Positions 1 to 9,505 of a DNA stretch of 64,000 bases are shown piece by piece. This stretch comes from a virus: the IMG/VR virus record IMGVR_UViG_3300008108_000181, positions 1-64,000 of that record. One strand, given 5' to 3'. The notes beneath the pieces were generated by a model. It made no database searches and was not told the origin of the DNA. It worked only from the letters and a program-made list of their open reading frames with translations. The first letter of the stretch is position 1. Each line of letters starts with the position of its first letter. The translations under genes were made by a program, and so were the position numbers.

Positions 1-3000
1 CTCGAAATCGTAGCAGTTACATTTTTTGTACCCGATACACCTTCACTATCGGTAAAGTTGACAGGAATAGTAACCGTTCCACTATCCGATATCATCGAAG
101 ATGCATTACTTGAAAATACAACCGTATTACTAACATCACTTCCGGCTAATCCATTTGTATAAGTAGGTGTACCTAACGAAGTAAATCTAGTTGTACCACC
201 TTCTAATGCAGTTACGGTTAAAGTTTGTGGTGTAGCAGAACCACTACCACGAGAATTTGATTGGATTGATTGAGCAGTTGGAGTTACTGCAACTTCAACA
301 TTTGGTACTCCTCTTTTACTTTTTGAGTAGGTTACAACTTTTGTTACATCGGTTGTATCTCCTGCTCCATCTTTGTATCTTACTAATAAAGTTAAAGAAC
401 CACTATCGGCAGTTAAAGTAGTAATACCATAAGTGGCATCAGATGGGTTAGAACCTTGTCCACCATTCGGAGTACAATTCACACCAGTTGCAGAAATTAC
501 ATCAAATCTATTATTTGTTGTCAATCCTTCCTGTCTTACTATATCTTCTCCACCCACCTTTACACTTACCGAACCACTTGTTACTACAAATGAACCACTG
601 CTTACAAATCCAGTTGAAAGAGCCGGTAAAGTAGCGTTTTCATTTGTTAAGTTTATCGATAAACCATCTAATATTTTTACGGGAGTTATTTTTACTTGGT
701 CATGGTAATCAATACCAAAACTATCCGATGATGTAAATACATAAGTTGTACTTCCAGTTAAAAAGTTATAGGTTGATCCTGATAAAAAGTAAGTTGCTAC
801 ACCAGTTGTTGGGTCATCAAATAACAAATTCAATGCAGGTCCAACACCAACTTGGCTACCTGAATTTATAGTAATAGGTGACCCTACCGAACTTAAATTT
901 TTTCTTCTTACATCAAAAACAATTACTTGACCAGTTGGATTTAATGATAAATCAGTTGCCTTATAAATGAATTGATTCGCAGTTGATGAAGCAAAAAGAC
1001 CAGGTGCATTATCACCATCTTCTAATCTATAAATCGTTTCGTAATCTTCTAAACCATCTGCAGATGCAGTATATGTAATGAAACCAACTCTAACTAAACT
1101 TGTAGTTGATGTATCTAATGAACCACTAAATTCATCAAGTTGAACTACAAATCCAGCAGATGATGATGTATGTAATCGACCAGGATATTCAGTTCCACCC
1201 AAAGATAAATACTGGGCTTCACTTATATAACTTCCGGTTATATCAAACACCGAACGACCATAGGTTACATCTCCTGCAATGTTTTGGCGAGTAGTTGTAA
1301 ATCCAATTTGTTGAAATGGTGGATTTGCTATAGAACCAGTAAAAAATCTAAATGCGTTTCTATCTGATTGAAGATTTAAAATTTTTGTTGATGTTGGAAA
1401 ATCATTACCACCATCAAAAGTTGCAGATGCTACAACATCTACTGGTATATAATTGTTATTTATATCGTAAAACTCAAATCGGAAATCAAAAGTTTCGGAT
1501 TCAAGTTTTCTTGGTATATCTTGAATTAAAACAAACTCATCTGGTGAAAATGAAGTTTCTTGTGCGTTCTTTAATGATATATTTGAAATATACCAATCCG
1601 AACCACTTATTTCAAATACCAACTTTGCGTTTGAAGATGAGATTGGATTTGCAATTATATTTTGAGTAAGTGTTTGACGAGTTTTGTAAATACCCGAACC
1701 ACTTACTGTTAAAAAACTTTGTTGATAATCGGAACCAGATAAATACGCCTTAATATATTCAGAACCATCTAACGAACCACTTAAAATAGTTTTAAATGTT
1801 AATGTATATTCAACATCCTTTGTAATGTTAAAAGATTCTGATGTTATAAGATTTTGAACTCCACCTGCAGAAAAATTATAATCAGTTTTAACTGAAGATT
1901 GTAAAACATCAACATTTATACTGACAGGATGTTGGTTGGATGATGATACCCAGTATCTTGATAAATTGGTTTCAGTAAAATTACCATAAGAAATTTCAGT
2001 ATCGTTTGGTACAGTTATATCTCTTAGTAATTCAGTTGATTCTAATTTTGACTCTTGAACGAATTGAAAATCAGTAACTTCATTTCTTGATTTCCTGAAT
2101 ACTTTTACCCTTGCAACATCACCAACGAAAGTTTTAAGATTTGATATGTTTATTTTAGCAAAAGAACCAGTTAAGGCCGAACTATCTATACTTTGGTTTT
2201 CAAGAAATTCAAATGAAGTTGTATAAGGTGTTGATGAGAAATTAGTTACAACATTTCCAACTAAGTATGGAACATCGACCAAAACTTCCTTAGAATTTAA
2301 AACTTCACGAACCGTTGGCGAATATGAGAGTGATGGTAAGTTTATAATATTTTCATCAACCGAACTTGTCCAACTACTACCATCAGTAATTTTAAGTTTG
2401 TAAATAGTCCCCGCAGTCCAAGTTGAAAGATTTGAACCTGCTGTTGGTTGTAACGCAATACCTTCCAACGAACCACTTTGTGTTACACTTGGTATTGTCT
2501 TTGAAAATATAGGTTTTACGAGTTCGGTAATAGAAACCAATGGTCTTCTATAAAAACGAACAGTGTCTTCATTAGAGAGGTTTCTGTTGATTTTAAAGGT
2601 TCTTTCCCACTTGACGTTATAAACACCCTTCCATTCATTTGGAATCGGTAGGATGGTTCCATTTTCGTTTATATACTCTTTTAATTCACCAAGTACGGTA
2701 ATCTTTCCAATTCCTATCGGAGTATCAGGATAAACATGGACAGAGATGAGAGATGATACACCCTCATAATAATCAGGAATACCTTTACCGGGTTCGAAAT
2801 ATACTGGATTTCCCTCAACATCCAAGATTTCGATTTTAACCTCGGTTGTCTCTTTTAAAAATTCAGAACCCTCAATTAAGAATCCATTTTTACCCCCGCT
2901 AAAAGTTTCCTTGAATTCGGTGATTCTAAAAAAATCCGAATTAGGATTTCTATCAACTAGGAAAGTTGAAAAATTAGAAAGATTTTGAAAAGGTGAAAAT

Positions 3001-3017
3001 GATTTTATTATTGCCAT
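1..3017 (-). CDS. Very large virion structural protein, C-terminus outside window
   Basis: An open frame runs from an ATG at 3017 to the window edge without a stop, giving at least 1005 residues. It starts MAIIKSFSPFQNL and has a good Shine-Dalgarno sequence (AGGAG) seven bases upstream. The composition is that of a tail or fibre protein: rich in Ser, Thr, Gly and Asn, with many short SGS and GS turns, no enzyme motifs, and beta-strand-like alternation. The part nearest the window edge reads like repeated immunoglobulin-like or adhesin-like domains (VTALEGGTTRFTSLG, VTIPVNFTDSEG). The general style matches the other large structural proteins at 9987-24945. The exact role (fibre, whisker or baseplate periphery) cannot be told from sequence alone. 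Confidence is high for coding and virion origin, low for position in the particle. Confidence 0.8.
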   Translation of the reverse strand, partial: MAIIKSFSPFQNLSNFSTFLVDRNPNSDFFRITEFKETFSGGKNGFLIEGSEFLKETTEVKIEILDVEGNPVYFEPGKGIPDYYEGVSSLISVHVYPDTPIGIGKITVLGELKEYINENGTILPIPNEWKGVYNVKWERTFKINRNLSNEDTVRFYRRPLVSITELVKPIFSKTIPSVTQSGSLEGIALQPTAGSNLSTWTAGTIYKLKITDGSSWTSSVDENIINLPSLSYSPTVREVLNSKEVLVDVPYLVGNVVTNFSSTPYTTSFEFLENQSIDSSALTGSFAKINISNLKTFVGDVARVKVFRKSRNEVTDFQFVQESKLESTELLRDITVPNDTEISYGNFTETNLSRYWVSSSNQHPVSINVDVLQSSVKTDYNFSAGGVQNLITSESFNITKDVEYTLTFKTILSGSLDGSEYIKAYLSGSDYQQSFLTVSGSGIYKTRQTLTQNIIANPISSSNAKLVFEISGSDWYISNISLKNAQETSFSPDEFVLIQDIPRKLESETFDFRFEFYDINNNYIPVDVVASATFDGGNDFPTSTKILNLQSDRNAFRFFTGSIANPPFQQIGFTTTRQNIAGDVTYGRSVFDITGSYISEAQYLSLGGTEYPGRLHTSSSAGFVVQLDEFSGSLDTSTTSLVRVGFITYTASADGLEDYETIYRLEDGDNAPGLFASSTANQFIYKATDLSLNPTGQVIVFDVRRKNLSSVGSPITINSGSQVGVGPALNLLFDDPTTGVATYFLSGSTYNFLTGSTTYVFTSSDSFGIDYHDQVKITPVKILDGLSINLTNENATLPALSTGFVSSGSFVVTSGSVSVKVGGEDIVRQEGLTTNNRFDVISATGVNCTPNGGQGSNPSDATYGITTLTADSGSLTLLVRYKDGAGDTTDVTKVVTYSKSKRGVPNVEVAVTPTAQSIQSNSRGSGSATPQTLTVTALEGGTTRFTSLGTPTYTNGLAGSDVSNTVVFSSNASSMISDSGTVTIPVNFTDSEGVSGTKNVTATIS

Positions 3018-3035
3018 AAAAAACTCCTATATGAT

Positions 3036-3044
3036 AATAAATAT
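3036..3044 (-). promoter_or_regulatory. Late-type promoter element (variant)
   Basis: On the minus strand CATATTTATTATC lies about 20 bases before the ATG at 3017. It matches the ATATTTATA core found before other virion genes except for one base. It is the weakest member of the set. Confidence 0.4.
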
Positions 3045-3111
3045 GAAATTTTTTAATACTTATAATTTTGATATATAGAAATATATAGAAATCTATAATC
3101 CAAAATATAAT

Positions 3112-3279
3112 ATGGAAAAGCAAAAATATACTACAATTCAAATAAAAAAAGAAACCCATGAACTCTTACAAGATTATTGCAAGGAACATGGGTTTAAATT
3201 AAGTGGTTTAGTTGAATCTATGATTAAACAAAGAGTCTCACAACCAAAGCCTCAAAATGTGTTAAAGGTTAGAACTTAA
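3112..3279 (+). CDS. Small ribbon-helix-helix-like DNA-binding protein, opposite strand
   Basis: This 55-residue frame (start MEKQKYTTIQIKKETHELL, end VLKVRT) is the only convincing plus-strand gene here. The pattern fits a MetJ/Arc/CopG-type fold: a short N-terminal strand (YTTIQI), helix A (KETHELLQDYCKEHG), then a turn and helix B (LSGLVESMIKQRV). Similar small proteins occur in T4-like marine phages. It is convergent with the Mre11-Rad50 fusion and overlaps its 3' end by 11 bases. Its upstream region holds TAATTTTG at 3063-3070, a possible -7 box, but with no -33 partner. Its strand and fold suggest a regulator; no target is visible. Confidence is moderate because of the short length. Confidence 0.6.
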   Translation: MEKQKYTTIQIKKETHELLQDYCKEHGFKLSGLVESMIKQRVSQPKPQNVLKVRT

Positions 3280-6200
3280 CCTGAGAGAATCCATTTATCT
3301 TTTTAATCTCTACTAAATTATCTACTACATCTCGCATTGAATCGATGTGAGAAATAATCATCACAAAATCAAATTGTGTCTTTAAGTAGGTAAATAACAT
3401 AAATAAGGATTGTAGATTCTCACTATCCAAAGTACCGAACCCTTCATCGATTACCAAGAAATTTGGACGAGGTAGGTTACAAACATTAATTAGGGCAACT
3501 CGGATTGCAAGTCCACTAATAAATCTCTCCATACCACTACACATCTCCAAAGACCATTTTTGGTCACCATAAACAAGATATGCATTGATATTCTTACCAT
3601 CCATCTCTAACTGCATTCCGAACTCTACAATCTGACCTAAGATGTTATTTACTTCACCTTCAATCATTGGTAGGGCCTTTTCAATCAATTCATAAGAAAC
3701 ACCATCTTTACCAAGTGCATTCAAATAATAGTCAAATAACTTGGATTGGTCTTCCAGTTCTCTAACCTCTTTGATTCGAGTCTCTATTGTTTCTTTTTGA
3801 TTTTGAAGAGCAGAAATCTTACCATTTAGTTTTAGAATCTGAGAATTTAGTTTAGTCAAATTATCTTTAACAACTTTTAACTTATCCCTAACATCGGTGA
3901 TTTCTTCTCTAATTTCTCTATTTTTCTTGATTTGTTCCTCATTCTTGTAATACTCATCAATCAGTTGTTGTTGTTGATTAATTTGAGATTCCAATTTAAC
4001 TTCTTCGGTTTCCTTGGTGGAAAGTTGATTATGTAACTGAGAAAGTTCTCTATCAATCTTATCTTCTTTTTCTTTCGCTTCTTTAAGATTTTCCCAATCT
4101 TGAACCAATCCTTTAGTTTGATTGATAATATCAACCAATCCATTTAATTGAGTAGTAAAATCTTCTACTTGAATTTTTCCTTCCACAATAGAAAAATTTA
4201 CTCGCTTCATTTCTTCAAAAATGGTTTGTGAGTTTTCTATACACACCTCACATTTTTCATTGTATTTATGAGAATCCAAGTGTTCTTTTTGAGAATTTAA
4301 TGATTCTAATTTGATGTTTATTTTTTCAATTGCCGATTCGATTTTGGAAATATTTTGTTTTGTCTCGGTAATTTTATTGATTGCATCTTTTAATTCATCT
4401 TCATCATATCCATCAATGATTTCTTCTAAAGTTACTTGTAATTCTTCACGATGGGTAATTCTTTCCTGAATTGCACCTTTTGATGATTTTACTTCATCTA
4501 TTTTATCTTGAAGAATTTTTAATCTACTTTCTAATTCATCAATCGAGACACCACTATCAGAATTTAATTTTACAATTTTCTCGTTTAACTTAATGATTTG
4601 TTTGTTTAAATTATCTTCTTCATCTTTTAATGAAGTTTGGTATATTTCTAATAATTTAAACTCATTTTTATCAGTTTTAAGAGTTGTATCAATCTCTGCT
4701 AATTTTGTAGTAAAATCATCTGATTTAAATTTTCTGATAAGTGTTGCATTATCTCTATTCTCATCTGATGCCAAATTATACAATTTATCAAATATATCCA
4801 CACCAATAAATTGAGATAAAATCTCCTTTCTTTCTGATTGTGATTTATCAATGAAGAGAGCATTGTTTCCTTGCAGAGAAAGAGTAGTTAGAACAAAATC
4901 CTCAAACTTACCCAAATACTTTTCAATATTTTCGTTGGTTTCTCTTCGTTGTTCTCCATTTAAGGATTCGGCAATCCCATTATCTTCTCTCCAAAAATTC
5001 ACATCTACTTTAACTGCAGTTTGTTTTCGGACATACTTTGCAGTTCGTTCAATAAAATAATCAACACCATCAATTTCAAAGTTAAACTTACAATAAAAAT
5101 TATCTTTTTGATTATTTAGAATGTTTTTAGCAGAAGAAGTTCGTGAAGTTTTATCGTAGATACAAAACGAAAGAGCATCAAAAAGTGATGATTTACCACT
5201 TGCATTTGGTGCAAAGATACCCATGATACCTTGAGCTCTATCAAACCTTACTAAGTTTCCTTCACCATACGAGAACATATTTGAGAACTCTAATGTCTTA
5301 GGAGTCCACAAAATGTTTTCAGGTAGGTTATCTGAATTAATTTTAGTATTCAACTCTTTGTTGATTTCTGCAATCTTGTCCAACTCGGAATCCTCCAAAA
5401 GATATTGTCTTTCCAAGTAATCTCTGATTAGAGAGTTTTGGAAAGTTTCATCTTTAACATTCCCAACAATATTTTTATTTAGTTTGGTATTTGTTTTTAG
5501 TTGCCCAATAGTATCGGTTCTTGTTACGGTCACCTCATCTACCTTAAACATCTTTTTAAGTTCGGCAATACAAACTTTCATTTGAGATGGTTCGGTATTT
5601 GTAAATCGTAATCTTAAACGAGGTTGTCTTGGTAACTTGGTACCAAGTTCATCATATACCCATTGTGGAATCTTTCCATCAACAACATCAACTGTCAAGA
5701 ACCCATAATCGTTATGGAGATGATGTTCGGTAAAAGTTCGAGTTGGGACATCCCATAGGAGGTAACCGTGATTTTCCAACATCTCACCGTGGTTTTGTTG
5801 AACCATCGAACCTGCGTATGCAACCCACTCGTATCCTTCACCAAAAGTTTGTCTCTTGTGAATATCACCAAGAAGGGCTATATCAAATCCATCAAACATA
5901 TCCACTTGGAATGAATTTGAAGAAACGGTATAACCAATATCAGTTTGTGCTTTATTCACTGGACCGTGAAATAAACATATTTTGTTTTCTCCCTGAATAG
6001 TATCTCCCTTTGGCCAATTCGATTTATTATCAAGAATAGAATAAACCACAAAGGTTAAATTATGGATATTATACACTCCAGTATCACGAAGATAATGAAT
6101 ACGAGGGTTATTAAGGTTTTCCACAATTGGAGTAAGGACATCCAATCTATGTGAGTTATTTAAGTTACAATCGTGGTTACCCGTGATTAGAATTGTTTCT

Positions 6201-6427
6201 CTCAAATTAGAACACTCGGTTAGGAACCAAGAAATTTCTTGAATAAGTTCGGGAGACATTTCGGTTTTTGCATGGGCAATATCTCCTGCAATGTAAATTA
6301 CCGAATCTTCGATATTATCCTTTTCAACTTGTTCTAAGAATTGTTTGAATATCAATCGATATTCTTTATGTCTTTGCAAATTACGAATGTGTAAATCTGC
6401 TAAGTGATAGATTTTATTTATAACCAT
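3269..6427 (-). CDS. Fused Mre11/SbcD nuclease and Rad50/SbcC ATPase (gp47-gp46 type)
   Basis: One 1052-residue chain holds both halves of the recombination and repair nuclease that T4 makes as gp47 and gp46. Residues 1-330 are a calcineurin-like phosphoesterase: ADLH (10-13), GD (48-49), GNHD (83-86), FHGPV near 153 and GDIHKRQ (187-193). Residues 380 to the end are a Rad50-like ATPase: Walker A APNASGKSS (406-414), long coiled coils with a zinc hook CEVC (726-729), an ABC signature near CSGMERF (963-969), Walker B LVIDEGFG (991-998) and a switch His in IISHID. All catalytic residues appear intact. It is expected to process DNA ends in recombination-dependent replication. It is last in a run with primase and overlaps the preceding gene at ATG/TAA. 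In T4 and most relatives the two subunits are separate, so the fusion is notable. Confidence 0.93.
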   Translation of the reverse strand: MVINKIYHLADLHIRNLQRHKEYRLIFKQFLEQVEKDNIEDSVIYIAGDIAHAKTEMSPELIQEISWFLTECSNLRETILITGNHDCNLNNSHRLDVLTPIVENLNNPRIHYLRDTGVYNIHNLTFVVYSILDNKSNWPKGDTIQGENKICLFHGPVNKAQTDIGYTVSSNSFQVDMFDGFDIALLGDIHKRQTFGEGYEWVAYAGSMVQQNHGEMLENHGYLLWDVPTRTFTEHHLHNDYGFLTVDVVDGKIPQWVYDELGTKLPRQPRLRLRFTNTEPSQMKVCIAELKKMFKVDEVTVTRTDTIGQLKTNTKLNKNIVGNVKDETFQNSLIRDYLERQYLLEDSELDKIAEINKELNTKINSDNLPENILWTPKTLEFSNMFSYGEGNLVRFDRAQGIMGIFAPNASGKSSLFDALSFCIYDKTSRTSSAKNILNNQKDNFYCKFNFEIDGVDYFIERTAKYVRKQTAVKVDVNFWREDNGIAESLNGEQRRETNENIEKYLGKFEDFVLTTLSLQGNNALFIDKSQSERKEILSQFIGVDIFDKLYNLASDENRDNATLIRKFKSDDFTTKLAEIDTTLKTDKNEFKLLEIYQTSLKDEEDNLNKQIIKLNEKIVKLNSDSGVSIDELESRLKILQDKIDEVKSSKGAIQERITHREELQVTLEEIIDGYDEDELKDAINKITETKQNISKIESAIEKINIKLESLNSQKEHLDSHKYNEKCEVCIENSQTIFEEMKRVNFSIVEGKIQVEDFTTQLNGLVDIINQTKGLVQDWENLKEAKEKEDKIDRELSQLHNQLSTKETEEVKLESQINQQQQLIDEYYKNEEQIKKNREIREEITDVRDKLKVVKDNLTKLNSQILKLNGKISALQNQKETIETRIKEVRELEDQSKLFDYYLNALGKDGVSYELIEKALPMIEGEVNNILGQIVEFGMQLEMDGKNINAYLVYGDQKWSLEMCSGMERFISGLAIRVALINVCNLPRPNFLVIDEGFGTLDSENLQSLFMLFTYLKTQFDFVMIISHIDSMRDVVDNLVEIKKINGFSQVKF

Positions 6428-7515
6428 TATTTGTAATTGTTTCTATCGAAAATGAATTTTTGATTTTTTAATAATTTGAAATTAGAATTTATTTTATCTT
6501 TGTTTTGTATATAGTAATTATGTAAATCATCTATTGACATTTTATTAATAATATCTAAATTATTTTTATATTGTTGTAATATAGAATCACGAGTTAATTG
6601 TGGAGATAAATCAAATAAATCATCTGCAAGCCAAAATCCCAATTGTTTTAAGTATTGATTAATATAGGAACTACCCAAAATCAAAGGTATATTTTTTGAT
6701 ATAAAAGGATTCCACGATTTTTCACTTAAATGTATTTGGCCATCTAATAGTATAGCAGTTTCTAATATACAACTAACATATGATGTCATTGTAATTGGTA
6801 ATGGAGGCATTTCAACATTTATATCACCTTGATATGCCATTGTTTGTGTTGAATCCAATATGATAGGAATAGTTTTATTTCTGAATTCAAGTAGTTCTTC
6901 ATCTATGTCTGAATCGTTGTATGAACGAACGAACGAACTATAACCCAACCAAGAATCATTATTTAATCCTATATCATAAACATATTTAAAAATTTTTATT
7001 CTTTCTATTTTATCTACGCCAACTATCATACTTATTTTTTTCTGACGAAAATTTTTAATAAATTGATTTGTGACAAAATCAAACTCATTCCAATAATATT
7101 GAAGAGGTGCTCTATATCTAAAATAATTAAAATTATTTTTATCAGTATTAATATTAAACCTATTTGAAAAATAAGTAAGATTTTTTGTATCGGTAAAATC
7201 AGACCTATTATCATCATCTACTAAAAAAAATTTACATTGATATTTTTCTGCTATAGAATCTATTTTTTTCGTAAGTTTTTCAAATGAATCTAAATTAAAA
7301 TATGAGATATCTATTATTATTGAATCACCTGATTTAATATCTATCTTTGATAAGTGTGTATCAAAAAGTTCAATAAAATTATATCTCCAAGCATTTTGTT
7401 CTAAATCATCTGAATTTTCAATATCAATAAAATTAACTGGTTCTTTAAAATTTAATAAAGAATGCCATGCTGTATAAGACCCTCTTCTAATATGTATTGG
7501 AATTACATGAATCAT
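6427..7515 (-). CDS. Glycosyltransferase-like protein of the S/TEK family
   Basis: A 362-residue protein. The C-terminal third carries HLSEKSWNPF (262-271), then IPLILGSSY and a QLGFW segment. This resembles the S/T-E-K acceptor-loop motif and following PVVLG strand of GT10 (alpha-1,3-fucosyltransferase-like) and related phage glycosyltransferases. Three further proteins in this window share the same signature (49679-50830, 54689-55969, 63342-64000), so it belongs to an internal family. The N-terminus has alternating strands and helices compatible with a GT-B fold, but no nucleotide-sugar motif I can name. Its start overlaps the primase stop by four bases (ATGA), so it is co-transcribed with primase and the nuclease fusion, an odd setting for a sugar-transfer enzyme. 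The family link is what I see; the reaction is inference. Confidence 0.55.
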   Translation of the reverse strand: MIHVIPIHIRRGSYTAWHSLLNFKEPVNFIDIENSDDLEQNAWRYNFIELFDTHLSKIDIKSGDSIIIDISYFNLDSFEKLTKKIDSIAEKYQCKFFLVDDDNRSDFTDTKNLTYFSNRFNINTDKNNFNYFRYRAPLQYYWNEFDFVTNQFIKNFRQKKISMIVGVDKIERIKIFKYVYDIGLNNDSWLGYSSFVRSYNDSDIDEELLEFRNKTIPIILDSTQTMAYQGDINVEMPPLPITMTSYVSCILETAILLDGQIHLSEKSWNPFISKNIPLILGSSYINQYLKQLGFWLADDLFDLSPQLTRDSILQQYKNNLDIINKMSIDDLHNYYIQNKDKINSNFKLLKNQKFIFDRNNYK

Positions 7516-8453
7516 AAATTGAATAACTTTTGTTTTATCACATCATCAAAGTTAGTTTCTTTGGATTCTTTCAAAATTTGATTCACTTTCGAAAATCCCA
7601 TTTCACTTGCATCTTTATCTGATGGAATTATATTTCTAACTTTTATACCTTGGTTTCCCAATTGAACTACATAATGTAGAGCTTGTTGTTGAGCATCATT
7701 ATCGAGAAGAATGTTGATATGTTTTACACCCTTATCATATATATTTTCCATTAATTTTTTTGGAATAAATTTACCAAGAATCGGAATCACATTTCGTTTT
7801 ACCGAAATTGCATCAAAAACTCCTTCCACGATAGTAATAGGTTCGTTCCAATTTATTTGGTTTTCAAACATTATTACATTTTTGGATACTGGTGGATTTT
7901 TGTATTTGAACTTCTCCTCTTCGAAAACTGATCTTGCGATGAAGTAATTGAGTCGATTATCAACATCATAGGAAGGAATGATAATCCTACCAGAATAAAT
8001 ACCACTATCAACATACCCAATGTTATAACGGATAATATCTTCAGTAGTAATTCCACGAGAATCTGCATAGTGTTTTGCTTTTTTATAGGTTGGATTTAAC
8101 CCCTTTGGTGTATATAGCAATGATTTGAATTCATTTGGTAATCGTAATTCTATTTTTTCCTCATCGGAATCCTTAGAATACACTACATAATCATCACCAT
8201 AGATTTCATATAGTTTTTGTAATTTCTTCGAATCTACATGGAGTTTTCTTAATAAGGAAGTTATTCTCTTACCTTTGGAATCACATACCCAACAATGCCA
8301 TTGTTGAGTTTCTAAATTGATTTGTAGTTTCTTTTTGTGGTGATGACAAAATGGACAATGATGTGCTTGTTCATCTCCTTTCATAGAAGTTCCTGCACCT
8401 AATACTTCATCGAGTATATTAATTACGAGTGATTTATCTCTGATTGAGAGCAT
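7512..8453 (-). CDS. DNA primase, DnaG/T4 gp61 type
   Basis: A 313-residue primase. The N-terminal zinc ribbon uses CPFC (33-36) and CWVC (54-57). A primase core follows, then a TOPRIM domain with the acidic site IVEGVFDA (Glu210) and LLDNDAQQ (Asp251 and Asp253). It lays down RNA primers for lagging-strand synthesis and would work with the phage helicase, which is not in this window. It is short compared with bacterial DnaG (about 580-650 residues) because it lacks a helicase-binding C-terminal domain, as usual for phage primases. It is the first gene after a strong host-type promoter (8474-8506) and leads the operon that ends with the nuclease fusion. Confidence 0.92.
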   Translation of the reverse strand: MLSIRDKSLVINILDEVLGAGTSMKGDEQAHHCPFCHHHKKKLQINLETQQWHCWVCDSKGKRITSLLRKLHVDSKKLQKLYEIYGDDYVVYSKDSDEEKIELRLPNEFKSLLYTPKGLNPTYKKAKHYADSRGITTEDIIRYNIGYVDSGIYSGRIIIPSYDVDNRLNYFIARSVFEEEKFKYKNPPVSKNVIMFENQINWNEPITIVEGVFDAISVKRNVIPILGKFIPKKLMENIYDKGVKHINILLDNDAQQQALHYVVQLGNQGIKVRNIIPSDKDASEMGFSKVNQILKESKETNFDDVIKQKLFNL

Positions 8454-8473
8454 GCATACACAATTTGTTTACA

Positions 8474-8506
8474 CAAATATACGAAAAAGTTTCCACTATA
8501 CCAAAT
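8474..8506 (-). promoter_or_regulatory. Host-type (early/middle) promoter for primase operon
   Basis: On the minus strand TTTGG, 19 bases, then TATATTTG (TTG-N20-TATATTTG). This fits the Bacteroidetes -33/-7 consensus TTG...TAnnTTTG. The -7 box ends 20 bases before the ATG at 8453, and the -33 box lies inside the 3' end of the upstream gene. Confidence 0.75.
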
Positions 8507-8933
8507 CTTTTCGAAAAAACTTTCCAAGAAGATTATCATTTAATGCTTTTTTATCACCAAGTACATCGTGTGCAAATTGTTCTTGCAATTCGTAATATGT
8601 AAGTGATTTGGTGTTGGGACAAAACCGAAGTATCCTTAATTCTAATTGGTCATTTTCTTTATCTTTAAACCAATCCTGAACTGTTTTGTTTGAAGAACGA
8701 TATGTTTTCCAATCTGATTCTTTGGTAATCATTTCGTATGTCTTTAACCGTTTATCAGTTAATGAAGCAATTTCTTTTTTACCAAACTTTCTTTTTCTAG
8801 TTGATAAAACATTTTTCTTTCCAATATAATACTCACCAGTTTTTCCATTTGTAATTTTATAAATAAAACCAATAGTACCATCTGGCATATCATTTAGTTC
8901 GGTTATAAAACTTCCTTTATATGTCCAACTCAT
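8496..8933 (-). CDS. GIY-YIG-like endonuclease-related phage protein
   Basis: About 145 residues from the chosen ATG (MSWTYKG). The N-terminal third reads GFIYKITNGKTGEYYIGKKN, close to the GIY-YIG nuclease core with its two tyrosines. A basic stretch (KRKFGKK) and a helix-rich tail with WKTYRSS and YYELQEQFA follow. Such proteins are common in T4-like phages and may be homing-type or repair-type nucleases. The catalytic Arg and Glu of true GIY-YIG enzymes could be R/K in the KRKFGKK region and a Glu in YELQEQ, but I cannot place them surely. A longer in-frame start at 8954 exists; the inner ATG matches the usual start of the family and cuts the overlap with the upstream gene to 17 bases. Confidence 0.65.
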   Translation of the reverse strand: MSWTYKGSFITELNDMPDGTIGFIYKITNGKTGEYYIGKKNVLSTRKRKFGKKEIASLTDKRLKTYEMITKESDWKTYRSSNKTVQDWFKDKENDQLELRILRFCPNTKSLTYYELQEQFAHDVLGDKKALNDNLLGKFFRKDLV

Positions 8934-9489
8934 AGTTAAAGATGCTAAAATCATTTTTGTATTTTTCCCTTACCCAATCTTTTATCCACTCTTCATTATA
9001 GTATTGTTTATATAATTTATGTGTGTTTAAATTTGGATGTTTTTCCCAATATATATTTCTATTTAAATGTGGAATTTCGGTTAATTGTAATCCAATTTGA
9101 TTTGATATATATTTTAAATCTTTGTTAAAATTTTCATATCTACCAACAAATGAAACTTTTTTATTTTCTCTTTGACCGTGGTGTAAATAATATTCTTGTG
9201 AAAAAAATAAAAAATCCAATGGTTCTATTGATTGTATAAAACTTGAAAATAGTTGAATATTTCCCTCTCGTTTTTTGTGTTCATACCAAGATGCAAGACG
9301 AGTAAAAGGATTTCGGACAAATGAAAAAATAAAATACCCATCAACATGCATCAATTGATTAAGTGTACCATGAACCATGATTTGCTCAGTCTCAGGTACA
9401 CTTAATAAAATTTTTGATATAGAATTACCACCTGTCTTGGGTATGTGAATAAAAGCCCACTTTTGGGTTCGATTGATAATTAACCCCAC
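8917..9489 (-). CDS. Sulfotransferase family 2-like protein
   Basis: A 190-residue protein with the two PAPS-binding signatures of carbohydrate sulfotransferases: the 5'-phosphosulfate loop FIHIPKTGGNS (13-23) and the 3'-phosphate motif FVRNPFTRLASWY (57-69). It should move sulfate from PAPS to a hydroxyl, probably on a glycan. The start is GTG; an in-frame stop lies just upstream, so no ATG alternative exists. Two more sulfotransferase-like genes occur at 51884-52621 and 53299-54042, but they are a different subtype. It probably shares the late transcript starting near 9972 with two small genes. The acceptor is unknown. Confidence 0.78.
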   Translation of the reverse strand: MGLIINRTQKWAFIHIPKTGGNSISKILLSVPETEQIMVHGTLNQLMHVDGYFIFSFVRNPFTRLASWYEHKKREGNIQLFSSFIQSIEPLDFLFFSQEYYLHHGQRENKKVSFVGRYENFNKDLKYISNQIGLQLTEIPHLNRNIYWEKHPNLNTHKLYKQYYNEEWIKDWVREKYKNDFSIFNYELDI

Positions 9490-9505
9490 TTATAACAAAT
9501 TAAAT

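Noticed and set aside
433-708. Plus-strand frame of 91 codons opposite the first structural gene
   Set aside because: It lies antisense within the long minus-strand gene, has no protein-like pattern or ribosome site, and its length is explained by the codon use of the real gene.
3061-3071. TAATTTTG as a -7 box for the plus-strand gene
   Set aside because: It matches the -7 consensus but has no TTG at the 20-base distance shared by the confirmed set, so it is not listed as a feature.
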